NCBI GenBank assembly: GCA_003615045.1
Contig: ML014286.1
Span: 1 to 38,318, forward strand
Length of the DNA: 38,318 nt
Direction of reading: 5' to 3'
Source: Caulochytrium protostelioides
Lineage: Eukaryota; Chytridiomycota; Caulochytriomycetes; Caulochytriales; Caulochytriaceae
Shown: positions 1-9,800 of the stretch, piece after piece
Layout: each line of letters opens with the position of its first letter
Numbering within the stretch: the first letter of the stretch is position 1
Program-made: the position numbers and the translations under genes
The notes under the pieces: generated by a model
What the model was told of the DNA's origin: nothing
The model's input: only the letters and a program-made list of their open reading frames with translations
The model's database searches: none

Positions 1-317
1 TTGGGCTGCAGCTTGGCTTGCCCGGAGATGCGGCACAGCTCCGCGGGTCTGACCGGCATGGCTAGGCAGCGTCGGATGTCCAACGGCATTGTGGCCTTGG
101 GATCGCGGTTTACAAACTTGCCGCCGGTGGCATCACACCACAGCAAACCTCAAACCTCGATATCCAGGTGCCCCTGTTGATCAGGTTTAAGGACCACCTG
201 CGTCTGAGCATACACCCCGGTGTTGCGGACTCGGTTGACTGCCGTCAGCGTGGTCGCTAGCGTGGTCCCTTGGCTTATCGCGGTCTTCTTGCGGCCCGCT
301 TCGGCCCGCTGAGGCGG
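1..317 (-). pseudogene. Decayed C-terminus of a Fanzor/TnpB-like transposon nuclease
   Basis: One minus-strand frame reads GLLWCDATGGKFVNRD, then IRRCLAMPVRPAELCR, down to the left edge. It resembles the end of TnpB/Fanzor-type (OrfB, RuvC-fold) proteins: a WC zinc-ribbon remnant followed by the RuvC-III 'RDxNAAxNI' block, whose Asp codon is at 102-104. The block is degenerate (RDPKATMPLDI). Upstream in the same frame, VNRVRNTGVYAQT aligns residue by residue with VDEFRTTQVHAET in the remnant at the right edge. An in-frame TGA at 150-152 interrupts the frame just before GLLWC, and another stop lies at 327-329, so this copy is dead. Nothing resembling the N-terminal half is visible further upstream. 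Known: such proteins are transposon-encoded, RNA-guided nucleases or their relatives. Inferred: family assignment rests on motifs read by eye only. Confidence 0.55.
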
Positions 318-822
318 TCTTGTTTGTCATTGTATGGCATGCGGCCCTCGTCTCGCCGATTCCACCGCTGGCTACTTTCTCGGCGCCCGTTCCTTCAACC
401 AGCGGCCTCCCCGGCGCGCCCATACGATCGGGAGGGAGAGACCGCCGATCGCGCCAAAGAGCCGCGTTCGGGTCAGCCGGCCAATTCGTGGGTATTGGTT
501 CATCACGCGTCCGTCTCCTGGCAATGCCATGCAAGCGACCCACCGCCGATCCAAGCCGATTGGCTCGATTCGACCGGCCCTACCGGCTGATCTTCGGGAC
601 AAGCGACGAGCCGGGAGCAAGCGGCCACCGGGGCCGTTGTGGCGGTTTGTTGTTGTGGCAGGTCGTTCGGACGCGTGGTTTCTGTTTAGCAACTGGTGGG
701 GGATTTGTGTCACGCAAGGCCCGCCGCCGCCAGCCCCTTGCGAGCCGCTGGCCCCCCATCGTCCCGACCCAGTGGCGAGTGAGTCGTCCATCAAGCGGCG
801 CGTGTGGCCGGTCTCTGCAGCA

Positions 823-866
823 AGGCCGATGCCAGGCCGATGCCAGGCCGATGCCAGGCCGATGCC
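823..866. repeat. Four perfect tandem copies of an 11-bp unit
   Basis: The unit AGGCCGATGCC is repeated four times head to tail with no mismatch. The 11-bp period is not a multiple of three, so the repeat runs through all frames, which argues against coding. It lies in the gene-free stretch before the HAL4-like gene. Confidence 0.9.
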
Positions 867-954
867 GGACCTCCTCGTCATCAGGTCTTGCCCCCGCGTC
901 ATCATCATAACAAAACCACGCTATCACGGCGCTTGCGGCGGGCTGCCGATCGCC

Positions 955-981
955 CAGCCGCAGCCGCAGCCGCAGCCGCAG
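955..981. repeat. CAGCCG hexamer repeat
   Basis: Four and a half perfect copies of CAGCCG. This is a simple microsatellite-type repeat in non-coding DNA. Confidence 0.9.
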
Positions 982-1694
982 GGTTTCGCGGCTCGCGACC
1001 CGCCTCACGGCCACGGCCCTCCCAGCGGGCGCGGTCTTGTCGAAACGAAGGGGAGATGCGACAAGATGCGGGTGATTCACCGAGACCCATCTGGTTGAAG
1101 CAGACCCAGCGAGAGCCGGGTGTTCGGGCTCTGGTGTCATGGGCGGTGGCCAAGGCGGCGGTGGGTCGGGTCCGTCGCATCGTCCGTCGCATCGTCAGTC
1201 CCATGGTCCGAAACGCCGCCGCCGAGTGGCCGTATGGTTCATGGCTGCACGTCGTGGATATCGGTTTGGGCCCTTGGCATGACGGTTCAGGGGCCGGATG
1301 GTTTCACATTGGCCTAGCGGGACGGGAAGATCGAGATGGAGTCGTCTCGGCCGGGATACCGATGGGTGATACCTGGAACGCGGCCCAACGGACCACAGGC
1401 GTCGAATGCGCAGGCCACCCGACGCCTCACTCGATTGATCGACATGAATCAACGCACCGACGTGGACCGACGGTGCGCACGCATTAAACTTCCTGGCTCG
1501 ACAGCTCACCGACGGCGAGGCTCCTCCGTTTTCAGTCGCCGGCTGACCTACCACACCGATCGACTAACGCGATCGTCGTCTCCCACTCCGGCCCCGCGAT
1601 CGCCGCATCGGTGCTCGTGGACGCGTGACCTGCACTTGTCGTATACCTGATTTTCCCGTGGTCGCATCGGACGGCTCGACCGGAGGTGAGCAGC

Positions 1695-4600
1695 ATGCCG
1701 ACCCCCGCCCCGAGCGGGCTGACGCCCCTCACGACGGACTTCGGCGCCTCCCCGCCGGCCGGCGCGCGGCTGCCGAGCCCGTCGATCCTCGTCAAGCCGA
1801 GCAAGCTCGGCGCCGCCGGCGCCGATGGGCCCGCGCCGCACCTCTCCGAGTCGCGCGTCCACATCGACATCCCCCAGCCGGCTTCGAATTCCCGAACCGC
1901 GGCGTCGACGGCGCCCGCGACGGCGCCCGCGACGGCCTCACTAGCGCCTACGTCGGCGCCGCTTCCGGTCTGGCACCGCGGCAGCTGCGGCGCCATGACG
2001 CCGCCGTCCGCGACATCACCCCCGACCATGACGATCACGCTCAAGCCGGCGGCGGCGGCGCGGTCGACGGCGCCTGTGGCGACGCTCGTCGCGGACGACA
2101 GCTTGAGCGTGCCGCGGCGCGGCCGCGCCCCATCGAGCGTGTCGAACGGCACAACGGCGTGGCCGCGGGAGGCTCGTCTGTGCGACGGCCGAGCCGCCGT
2201 CTCGGACACGGAGGGCGCGTCGTCGGAGTTCGACCGCGACAACGCCTCGTCCTCGGCCCTGTCGGCGACGTCGTCCTCGTCCAGCAGCCGCGACGACGAG
2301 GACGACGAGGACGCGTTCGCCGATGAGCGAACCGAGGCGGACGAGGACCCGTTCGATGTCGTTCCGCCGGGCTTCCCCACGACGTCCGTGCCACAATGCA
2401 CGGCGGTCGCGGTCGCGGCGACGATCCGCAAGCTGAGCATGACGCCCGGCGGCATCCCGAGCGGGACAAGTCTCGCGGGTCCCGCGGCGCGCATGATCGG
2501 GCGTGACCGCCGCAACCCCGTCGGGACGCTCGCGGCGCCCGCGCTGCATGCCTCGTTTGCCGAGCCAGGCCCCCCGCGCCGGGGCAGCAGCGCCCACCAC
2601 GGCACTGGCGCCGGCGCCGGTGCCACCGACGCTTCGCCGCGCTCGCCGCCTTCGCCCGGCGATGCGACCATCTGCAGCGCCGGCGCGATGGCCGCGCCGG
2701 TCCGCTATGTAATCGCCGGCGGCGGCCGGCAGCGCGCCAAGTCCAATCTGATGCACCGCTTGCTCCATCCGCGAGAGAGCCTCGCCGGGCATGGACCCAT
2801 GGTCATTGTGCCACGGCCCGCGCAGGAGACGGCGCCGCCGCCGCCGCGGGTGTCCGTCACGTCGTCGGCGGCCACGACGGCCGCGGCGGCCGGGCCTGCA
2901 GAACGTGCGACAATCGAGGGCGAGTCTGCCGACGCAGCGTCGGCCGCGCCCCTCCCCTTGCCCCAGGAGCTGGCCGGCCTGCTGGCACACGATCCGTCGC
3001 GCGGGATGAAGCGCGTGGACAACGGCAACACGATCACGCTCATCCATTATCCGGGCTCGCGGGTCAGCGACCACGCGGTCGCCGGCAAAGAGGGACCGAG
3101 CCACCCCCACAGCAGCGGCAATGGGAGTGGGAGCGGTGGCGGCAGCGGCGTCAAGAAGCGCGAGACGTTGTGGCATCGTCTGCTGCATCGCGCCGACGAC
3201 GAGGAGGAGGACGGCAGCGGCTCGGTGAGTGACTACGAGCCGGCCTCGACGGGATCTAGCAGCCCCCTGCACCGCTCGATTAGCATTTCTTTCGGCTACA
3301 AGCAGAGTTTCTCGAGCGTCAAGAGCGCCCCCAAGCTGGGGCCGCAGCCGCTCGCGGCCGCGCCGTCCGCGACGAGCACGAGCAGCACGGGCCAACCGGA
3401 CGCCGCCGCGGGCGGCTCCACACCGCTGCACGCGCCGTCGTCGCCCACGGACGAGCGGCCCGACGGCATTGCCGAGCACAGCGAGACGCCGGCGCGCGCG
3501 CCGACCCGGGCGGGCCGCCCGACGCTGTCGCGCGGGGCGCCGTCCGACGGCGACGGCGAGACGGCGTCGCCGCGCAAGGGCATCTCGCGCAGTGGGTCGG
3601 AGATCGGCCTTGCCGAGAAGTACGGCCGGCTGAGCGAAACGCTGGGCCGTGGCGCGCACGCCGTCGTCCGGCTCGCGCACAAGAGTGCGTGCCTGAGCGA
3701 CGCCGAGGGCTCGGCGGGCATGGGGATGGCGCCGACGTCGGTGTCGGCGTCGGGCAGTCAGGGCTTCCCGGCCGAGAGCGGCGACGCCGTGGCCAGCGCG
3801 ACACCGGGCAGCCGGTCCGGCACGCCGGGCTCGAACACGTACCCCGCGCCGGCGGCGCACGGCGGCACGCCGGGCCCTGCTGGCGAGCTGCTCTTCGCCG
3901 TCAAAGAGTTCCGCAAGCGCCGCAAGCAGGAGTCGTCCAAGGAGTACGTCAAGAAGGTCATTGCCGAGTTCTGCGTGAGCTCAAGTCTGCGTCACCTGAA
4001 CGTCGTCGAGACGCTCGACTTGATCCAGGACGGCCGCAAGCGGTGGTGCCAGGTCATGGAGTACATGCCCGGCGGCGACGTCTACACGCGGCTAAGTGCC
4101 GATCCGCCGCTCGAGCTGTACGAGGTCACCTGTTGGTTCAAGCAGCTGATGGCCGGCTTGACGTATATCCACGGCATGGGCGTCGCGCATCGCGACCTGA
4201 AGGCTGAGAACCTCCTGCTGTCGCGCCACCATCGCATTCTCAAAATCACCGATTTCGGCGTCTCGGAAGTCATCCAGAACCCCTTCGAGCGCACATCTCA
4301 CAAGGTTCACGGCCGATGCGGCTCGCAACCGTACATGGCGCCCGAGATCTGGCAGTCGGTGCACCGCAGCGACGTGTATGACGCGACCAAGGTCGACATC
4401 TGGGCCGCCGCCGTCGTCTTTTACACGCTGCGCTTCCGCAGCGTGCCGTGGCGCGCTGCGCTGCCCGACGACGAGTGGTACCAAAAGTACCTCCACTTCC
4501 GCCAGGGCGGTCCCCACCAAGCCATCATGAGCCTCGAGGGAACGCTGCGCCACATGCTGCTGTCGATGGTCGAGGTCGACCCGGCCAAGCGGCCGACAGC

Positions 4601-4874
4601 CGCCGAGATCTTGGCGCTGCCCTGCCTGGCCGAGCACTCCTGCGGAGATATCCTGCTGCAGGTCGCGTGCAGGATCCGGGCACCCGGCGACGCCTCCAGG
4701 CCGGGGTCGCCCACAGCGACGCGACCGTCGTCGCCGACCGCAGTGGCGTCGACCGATGTGCCGAAAGCCGACCTACCGCACGGTACGATTGCTGCCGCGC
4801 GTCCGGCGTGCCCTGACTGGCACCACATTGACGAGCGCACGATTCAATGGACCCACCAGCACTCGATCGTCTGA
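1695..4874 (+). CDS. HAL4/SAT4/NPR1-type serine/threonine protein kinase
   Basis: A protein of 1059 residues. The first 640 are Ser/Pro/Ala-rich and probably disordered; the kinase domain spans about 645-980. All catalytic elements are present: Gly-rich loop GRGAHAV (G651, G653), VKEF lysine K737, helix-C Glu E758, HRD Asp D834, DFG Asp D853 and APE Glu E884. The stretches AEFCVSSSLRHLNVVETLDL and QVMEYMPGGDVYTRL are typical of the fungal HAL4/SAT4/HAL5 group, which controls plasma-membrane transporters and ion homeostasis (family knowledge; the substrate here is unknown). About 65 low-complexity residues (roughly 665-728) separate the Gly loop from K737. The open frame also allows a GTG nine bases earlier; I chose the first ATG, at 1695. 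No intron is seen. It lies 343 bp upstream of DCC1 in the same orientation, but as a separate eukaryotic gene. Confidence 0.9.
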   Translation: MPTPAPSGLTPLTTDFGASPPAGARLPSPSILVKPSKLGAAGADGPAPHLSESRVHIDIPQPASNSRTAASTAPATAPATASLAPTSAPLPVWHRGSCGAMTPPSATSPPTMTITLKPAAAARSTAPVATLVADDSLSVPRRGRAPSSVSNGTTAWPREARLCDGRAAVSDTEGASSEFDRDNASSSALSATSSSSSSRDDEDDEDAFADERTEADEDPFDVVPPGFPTTSVPQCTAVAVAATIRKLSMTPGGIPSGTSLAGPAARMIGRDRRNPVGTLAAPALHASFAEPGPPRRGSSAHHGTGAGAGATDASPRSPPSPGDATICSAGAMAAPVRYVIAGGGRQRAKSNLMHRLLHPRESLAGHGPMVIVPRPAQETAPPPPRVSVTSSAATTAAAAGPAERATIEGESADAASAAPLPLPQELAGLLAHDPSRGMKRVDNGNTITLIHYPGSRVSDHAVAGKEGPSHPHSSGNGSGSGGGSGVKKRETLWHRLLHRADDEEEDGSGSVSDYEPASTGSSSPLHRSISISFGYKQSFSSVKSAPKLGPQPLAAAPSATSTSSTGQPDAAAGGSTPLHAPSSPTDERPDGIAEHSETPARAPTRAGRPTLSRGAPSDGDGETASPRKGISRSGSEIGLAEKYGRLSETLGRGAHAVVRLAHKSACLSDAEGSAGMGMAPTSVSASGSQGFPAESGDAVASATPGSRSGTPGSNTYPAPAAHGGTPGPAGELLFAVKEFRKRRKQESSKEYVKKVIAEFCVSSSLRHLNVVETLDLIQDGRKRWCQVMEYMPGGDVYTRLSADPPLELYEVTCWFKQLMAGLTYIHGMGVAHRDLKAENLLLSRHHRILKITDFGVSEVIQNPFERTSHKVHGRCGSQPYMAPEIWQSVHRSDVYDATKVDIWAAAVVFYTLRFRSVPWRAALPDDEWYQKYLHFRQGGPHQAIMSLEGTLRHMLLSMVEVDPAKRPTAAEILALPCLAEHSCGDILLQVACRIRAPGDASRPGSPTATRPSSPTAVASTDVPKADLPHGTIAAARPACPDWHHIDERTIQWTHQHSIV

Positions 4875-5217
4875 AGGCGTCAAGTCGAGGGATTTTTCTT
4901 TTTCTGATGAAAGGGGTGTGACGAGCAGGGGTCCTCCGCCGCTGCCACGCCTCATTGAAACAGCGCCCCACTTTTTTTTTTCTGGATGGTCATCTCCAAG
5001 CTGCTTGAGCGATGCTGGGGACTCCGCTCTCTGGCGGTCTACGGGTCTTTCTGTCTGCTCTGCCGCTCCCGTGCGTATGAGAGTATAAGGATGCGTATGC
5101 ACATGAGGCTTAGGAGAGCGATAGCAACACAGAAGATCGGTGATCATACCATCACCCCCGTCTGCCTCTCGCCATATCGTCCGGCTCGCTCGCAGGTCGA
5201 CGCGATCTTCTGCCGCG
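4875..5217 (+). other. Intergenic: kinase 3' region and DCC1 promoter
   Basis: 343 bp between two genes of the same orientation. It contains T-rich patches (around 4905 and a run of ten T at 4973-4982), probably part of the 3' end-formation region of the kinase transcript. No further gene is seen. Confidence 0.5.
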
Positions 5218-6657
5218 ATGGCACTGTTCCCGTCAGACTGGCGGCTCACGGCGCCGCTCGCGTCCGAGCGGTACCACCTCGTCGAGCTGCCCGACGCGCT
5301 GCTGCAGGAGATCGAAGCCCGGCCGGCCGAGTTGCCACCGAACCGGGGCCGCGCGCCCGCCACGTGGGCCTTCCGATCGCCCCGGCGCCAGGCGGACATA
5401 GGCACCAGCGCCGCCGCCGCGCCGGCGGGCTCCGACCCGATCTTCCTGTGCACCTCGACCCATACCTACCAAGTGAAGGCCGCCGACTCGAGCAACTCGA
5501 CGCTGGTCGCCCAGCATGAGTCCGAAGCCCGCCCGCCCTCCGCACCGGCCGGGGCGCTGCCGCTGCCGCCGCCGCCGCCACCGTCGCGGTATACGGTGCA
5601 CGCAATCCTGCACGGGCACTGGGAGTGCTTGCCCATCACGCCGCGGCCCGACGCGCTGATTGGATTCCTGGACGCGGTCCCACCGTACAACGGGCCCTTT
5701 GCCGAGTCGCAGCTCCCGGCATTCCGGCCGTGGACCACCTCACGGCTAGTGCGGGCGCTCGCGCTGTCGCCGTGCGAAACGCAGGCACTGCTGCGCGAGG
5801 TGCATGCGATCTGCATCGGCGGTCCGGCCGCCGGGCACAGCGCGACGAGCGGCACGCGGGCGGGATGGCGCCGCGTCGCGCCGCAGTACGGTTTGCATGT
5901 CTTGCAGGTGCTCTGCCTCACCGCGAGCGCCGAGGGCTGGCCGCTCGATGCCCTGCCGGTCGGGCCGCTCACCACCGCGCTCGCGATGGAGGACGTGCCG
6001 TCGGCCATGACGGCCTGGGTTCTCCAGAGTCTGGGCGAGGCCGTTCCCCTCGACACGACGGGCGATGTCGGCATGGACGGCGAGGACACGGCCGACATGC
6101 CGAGTGCGGGGCTCGCAGCCCCCTACTGGGCTCTCAAGACCGCGGCGATCGCCCGCTATGTCGGCGTCTGCCTCCTGATGGATCCCGAGCTCTTCCCGGC
6201 CCAGCTCAGCGGCGATGTTCATGACGAGTCGGGGATGCCGCTGGACGCCTTCATGGCCTTGTGGGCGAGCAAGATGCCGGCCGAGTTATCCGCCGAAGCG
6301 CTGCTGGACCGCGCGTTGCTGGTCGGCAAGCATATCGTGGCCGCCACGGACCCGCTCGACGACGGCCTCGCGATTCCCGGGATGCCGGCGATGCCCCACA
6401 TCAAGCGGATCCTGCCGCTCGATGTCGATACGCTGCCCGCCGAGCCGGCGAAGCGGTTCGCGCGTCTGTTCGCCGTGCGCGACGTCTGGACGCTGGATGA
6501 GATGGCCCCGTTCCTGCAGCCGATCGTGCCCCTCAAACTCGCCCAGAACCTCGCCGGGTTCGCCGTCAAGTATGCCCGGCTCCAGAAGGAGCGCGTGCCC
6601 GCCACCGCGCCTGAGACGGGTGTCCGCGAACGCATCATGCTGTACCCGCTCTCCTAG
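5218..6657 (+). CDS. DCC1: Sister chromatid cohesion protein Dcc1 (RFC-Ctf18 subunit)
   Basis: A protein of 479 residues. Dcc1, with Ctf8 and Ctf18-RFC, forms an alternative clamp loader that places or removes PCNA at forks and supports sister-chromatid cohesion in the nucleus. Family signatures are ERYHLVELPDALLQEIEA near the N-terminus, LCTSTHTYQVKAADSSNSTLV-like residues at about 80-100 (family pattern: Leu-Cys-Thr, then a Tyr, then SNS), and a C-terminal winged-helix-type block with RFARLFAVRDVWTLDEMAPF. It is longer than human DSCC1 (393 aa) because of Pro/Ala-rich insertions around residues 100-125. The frame is open upstream from a GTG at 5140; the ATG at 5218 in CCGCGATGG context fits the family start. 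The 3' end faces the NUM1-like gene at 146 bp. Confidence 0.88.
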   Translation: MALFPSDWRLTAPLASERYHLVELPDALLQEIEARPAELPPNRGRAPATWAFRSPRRQADIGTSAAAAPAGSDPIFLCTSTHTYQVKAADSSNSTLVAQHESEARPPSAPAGALPLPPPPPPSRYTVHAILHGHWECLPITPRPDALIGFLDAVPPYNGPFAESQLPAFRPWTTSRLVRALALSPCETQALLREVHAICIGGPAAGHSATSGTRAGWRRVAPQYGLHVLQVLCLTASAEGWPLDALPVGPLTTALAMEDVPSAMTAWVLQSLGEAVPLDTTGDVGMDGEDTADMPSAGLAAPYWALKTAAIARYVGVCLLMDPELFPAQLSGDVHDESGMPLDAFMALWASKMPAELSAEALLDRALLVGKHIVAATDPLDDGLAIPGMPAMPHIKRILPLDVDTLPAEPAKRFARLFAVRDVWTLDEMAPFLQPIVPLKLAQNLAGFAVKYARLQKERVPATAPETGVRERIMLYPLS

Positions 6658-6803
6658 TCGCGTGCCACGTGTCAACGCGTTACGTGTACGTAACTTAGAA
6701 AAAAAATTGAAAAATTCGAAACGACCATGACCACCCAAAGAAGGTGAAAAGCCCCCTGTCTTTCACCAGATGCGGGATCAGGGCTCACGGATCACATGAC
6801 GCG
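6658..6803. terminator. Shared 3' region of convergent DCC1 and NUM1-like genes
   Basis: 146 bp between two convergent stop codons, with an AT-rich core around 6694-6720 (TTAGAAAAAAAATTGAAAAA) that stands out in GC-rich surroundings. It probably carries cleavage and polyadenylation signals for one or both transcripts (inferred from position and composition only). Confidence 0.4.
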
Positions 6804-9800
6804 TCAGGGACCCACGCCGAAGGCGCCCGGGAAGCTCGCGAGGGTGCGAGCGATCTCCTGCTGCCGCCGCATCTGCACCGCTAGCGGCAGCCGCGGGCCG
6901 TCGGACCCGGCGAGCGCGATGCCGCCGTCACCCACCGAGGCCTGTCGCGGCCGCGGCGCCCGCGCCGCTGAGGAACGGCCCGGCGACCCGGACCCCAACC
7001 GCGCAGGCGGTGATGCGACTGACTTGGCGAAGCGCGCGGGCGTCACGGGCGTCGAGAAGGTCACCGCGGGCATGCCGCGGCGGCCGGCGGGGATGGCATC
7101 GAGGCTCGGCGAGGCGAGGCGGCCCGGCGAGGCGCCCGAGCCCGGACCGCGGGGGCCGCGCGCGGCCGAGGCGTCGGGCGCCGGGATGGGCGCAGGCGCC
7201 GCCAGGGCCGGGTCCGCGCGCGGCATGGGCGTCGCGCTCTTGCCGAGGAAGGACATCGACCGGCGGAAGGGCATCGTTGTGGCCAATCGGGACCGCGCGG
7301 CGGTCGGCGCCATGGACGGCGACGCCGGCGCGGCGGTGGCCGCGGTCACCGGCGCGTGCAGCGGCGTCTCAGCGGCCGGCGCCAGGTCCGTCAGGTCCAT
7401 CGCGTCGTCGGTAGGCGACGCGACGAGTGGCGCTTGCGTGCGCAGCGCCATGTCTTCGGGCAGGGACGGCAGTGTGCGCTCGGCGGAGGCGGTCGGTGCG
7501 AGGACCGTCGACAACGGCGGCTGCGGCACCATGGCCGGAGTGATGGGTGCCTGCGTCGGGGCGGCGGCGCTCTGCCCACGCTGCAGCGAGGCGGTCAGGA
7601 TGCCGACGCTGGCCGAAAGATGACGTGTGAGCGAGCGCTGGCGGCCCATGCGACGTCCCGTCGGGCCGAGCGTCGCCGTCGTCGTCGGTGCCGTCGCGCC
7701 GCCGTTCGCCAGCGAGGGGGTGGGGGAGCCCGACGCCACCGAGGCCGCGAGCAGGGCGGACCGCGTCGGCGGCTGGAGATGGCTGAGCAGATCGCTGCCC
7801 GAGCCGAAGACTGAGCCGCCGGAAGACACGGTGTCGCCGTTGCCGCCAGCGACGGCGAGCGGCGGCGTGCCTGACGCCGCCAAGCTGTGGCCGCTGTTGG
7901 AGCGCGACGGCGAGAGGAAGTGGTGCGTCATGGCGCGGCCGTGCTTGCCGCGCGGCGCCGACGCCGCCGACGCGGCGTCGACCGGCGGGTCGCTCGTGGG
8001 CGGCGTGTTGGTGCTGCGCGCGAAGCGGAAGACGGAGGCGACGAGCGTCGCGGCAACCGAGGGCCGCCGGGTCATACTGCGGGCGAGCGGCGGCGGCGCG
8101 TTGGTGTTGGGGTTCGCGGGCGCATGGCCCGCGACGACGGTGGCGTGGCGGGTCGTGCTGGCGCGGGCGGGCGGCGGAAGCCCCGTGTTTGCGGAGGCCG
8201 TCGAGGCCGCCAGGGGCGCGCCTGAGGCGACGAGCTGCACTTTGGGCCCGCTGGGCGAGGCGACCGTCTTGCTGCTGACGTGCGCGTTCTCGGTCGTGGA
8301 GCGCGAGAGCGACGGATGGAGACGGGCGGAGCGTGGGCCCGGAGATCGGGAGGCCACGCCGTGAGTGCCGTCGCGATCGTCGCCGGCGGGCAGTGGCGCG
8401 GTCGGCGCGACCGTGGCCGTCGCGCTGGCCGCTGAGGCACCCGCGGCACCAGTGGTGTGGGTGGCCGTGGAGGCCGACAGGGGCGCCGTGGTCGTGGACG
8501 CGCGCTCATGGATAGCGGTGCCAATGGACACGCGGCGGGCGCCCATGGCCATGGCGAACTGCTCGGTGAGCGGCGCCTGCGAGTGAGTGCTTTCCAGCAG
8601 CAGGGTGATGCCCGCGATCCAGCGGCGGTGGTCACCCCAGTTGGTCGCGACGAGTTCGAGCTTGCGGCCCGGCGTCATAAAGACGAGCGCATGCTCGCGC
8701 GAGGGCGGGTAGTTGCGCGTCGAGCTGGCGTGGACCGCTTCGTTCCACTGGAGGCTCTCGATAAACGCGTAGCGCGTGGCTTGGTTGCGCTTGCCCTGCG
8801 ACGGCGGCTTCGCGGCCCAGTGCAGGGTGCGCGCGTAGGGGTTGATCCAGAAGTAGCGCAGCCGCACGTGGCGGCCATTGCGACTATACTTTTGGAACCA
8901 AGATCCGATCATGGCATGCGTCAAGGACTCGACGGGATGCTCGGCCGCGGCCATCGAGCCCGACTGGTTCATGCTGGCCGAGTGGGTCGGGCTCGCACGG
9001 CCGGAGCCCATCAAATCGTCGTCGCTCAGTGGCGCATCCCGCAGCACCGACTGTGCGCGCGAGAAAGACGCGCCATCGCTGAGCGACGCTTCGGGCTCCC
9101 GCGGCAGCGTAGGCCGGCGGGCCATCCCGTTCGGCGCGTCTGACCGCGGCGGCACGACGCGGTCCTCATAGTCGACGGGCGTCCGGCCCGACAGCGGCCA
9201 CGGCAACGGGCCCGTAGACTTGACGGGTGACCGCGAACGCGGGGTGCTGTGGGCGCTCCGCGTCGGCACATCCACCAGCACGGCGGCGTCCGCCACGTCG
9301 GGCTCAGAGGATTTCGCCAGCAGGACCGGGCCGCTCGGCGATGTCGGCAGCGTGGCAGCGCTGTCGGCATGCGGCGTCTCGACCGCGGCTGCGCTTGTGA
9401 GAAGGGCATCCAAGGCGGCGGCGTCGCCGCCCATGACAGGCGCCATCACCTCCGCGGTCGAGCCGCTCGATGGCACGTGACGGCCGTCGGCGTGAGCGTT
9501 GGCGTCCGCCGCCGCCGAGGCAAACAGGTCGTCGAGACGGCGCGGGACGCCCATGAGTTCCGGGTACGTACAGGTCGAGGACGCGAGACTGTCGGCGCGG
9601 GAGAAGCGGCGGCTGCTGGGTTCGAGTAGGGCCAAGCCGTCGGCCTCGAGGAGGCGCGCCCCGGGCGCCACGGCGTCCACGTGGGCGTCGGCGTGCGAAG
9701 GGACCGGCGCTGCGCCGCCGTCGAGGACAGCCGCGGCGGACGGGCGCGACGGCCGCGCGCCGATGCCGTCGTCGCGATCGTCGACGTCGCCATCGTCGTC

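Larger units (their letters stand above)
318..1694. other. Gene-free stretch upstream of the HAL4-like kinase
   Basis: Several overlapping open frames exist on both strands, but they are Arg/Pro-rich, mutually overlapping and match no family I know, so I treat them as GC-driven artefacts. The stretch holds two short tandem repeats (823-866 and 955-981). The last few hundred bases presumably contain the promoter and 5' leader of the kinase gene starting at 1695. No clear TATA element is visible. Confidence 0.6.

Noticed and set aside
2016-3860. A 614-codon minus-strand frame opposite the HAL4-like kinase
   Set aside because: Almost entirely Arg/Ala, opposite a coding region with a complete kinase domain; a composition shadow.
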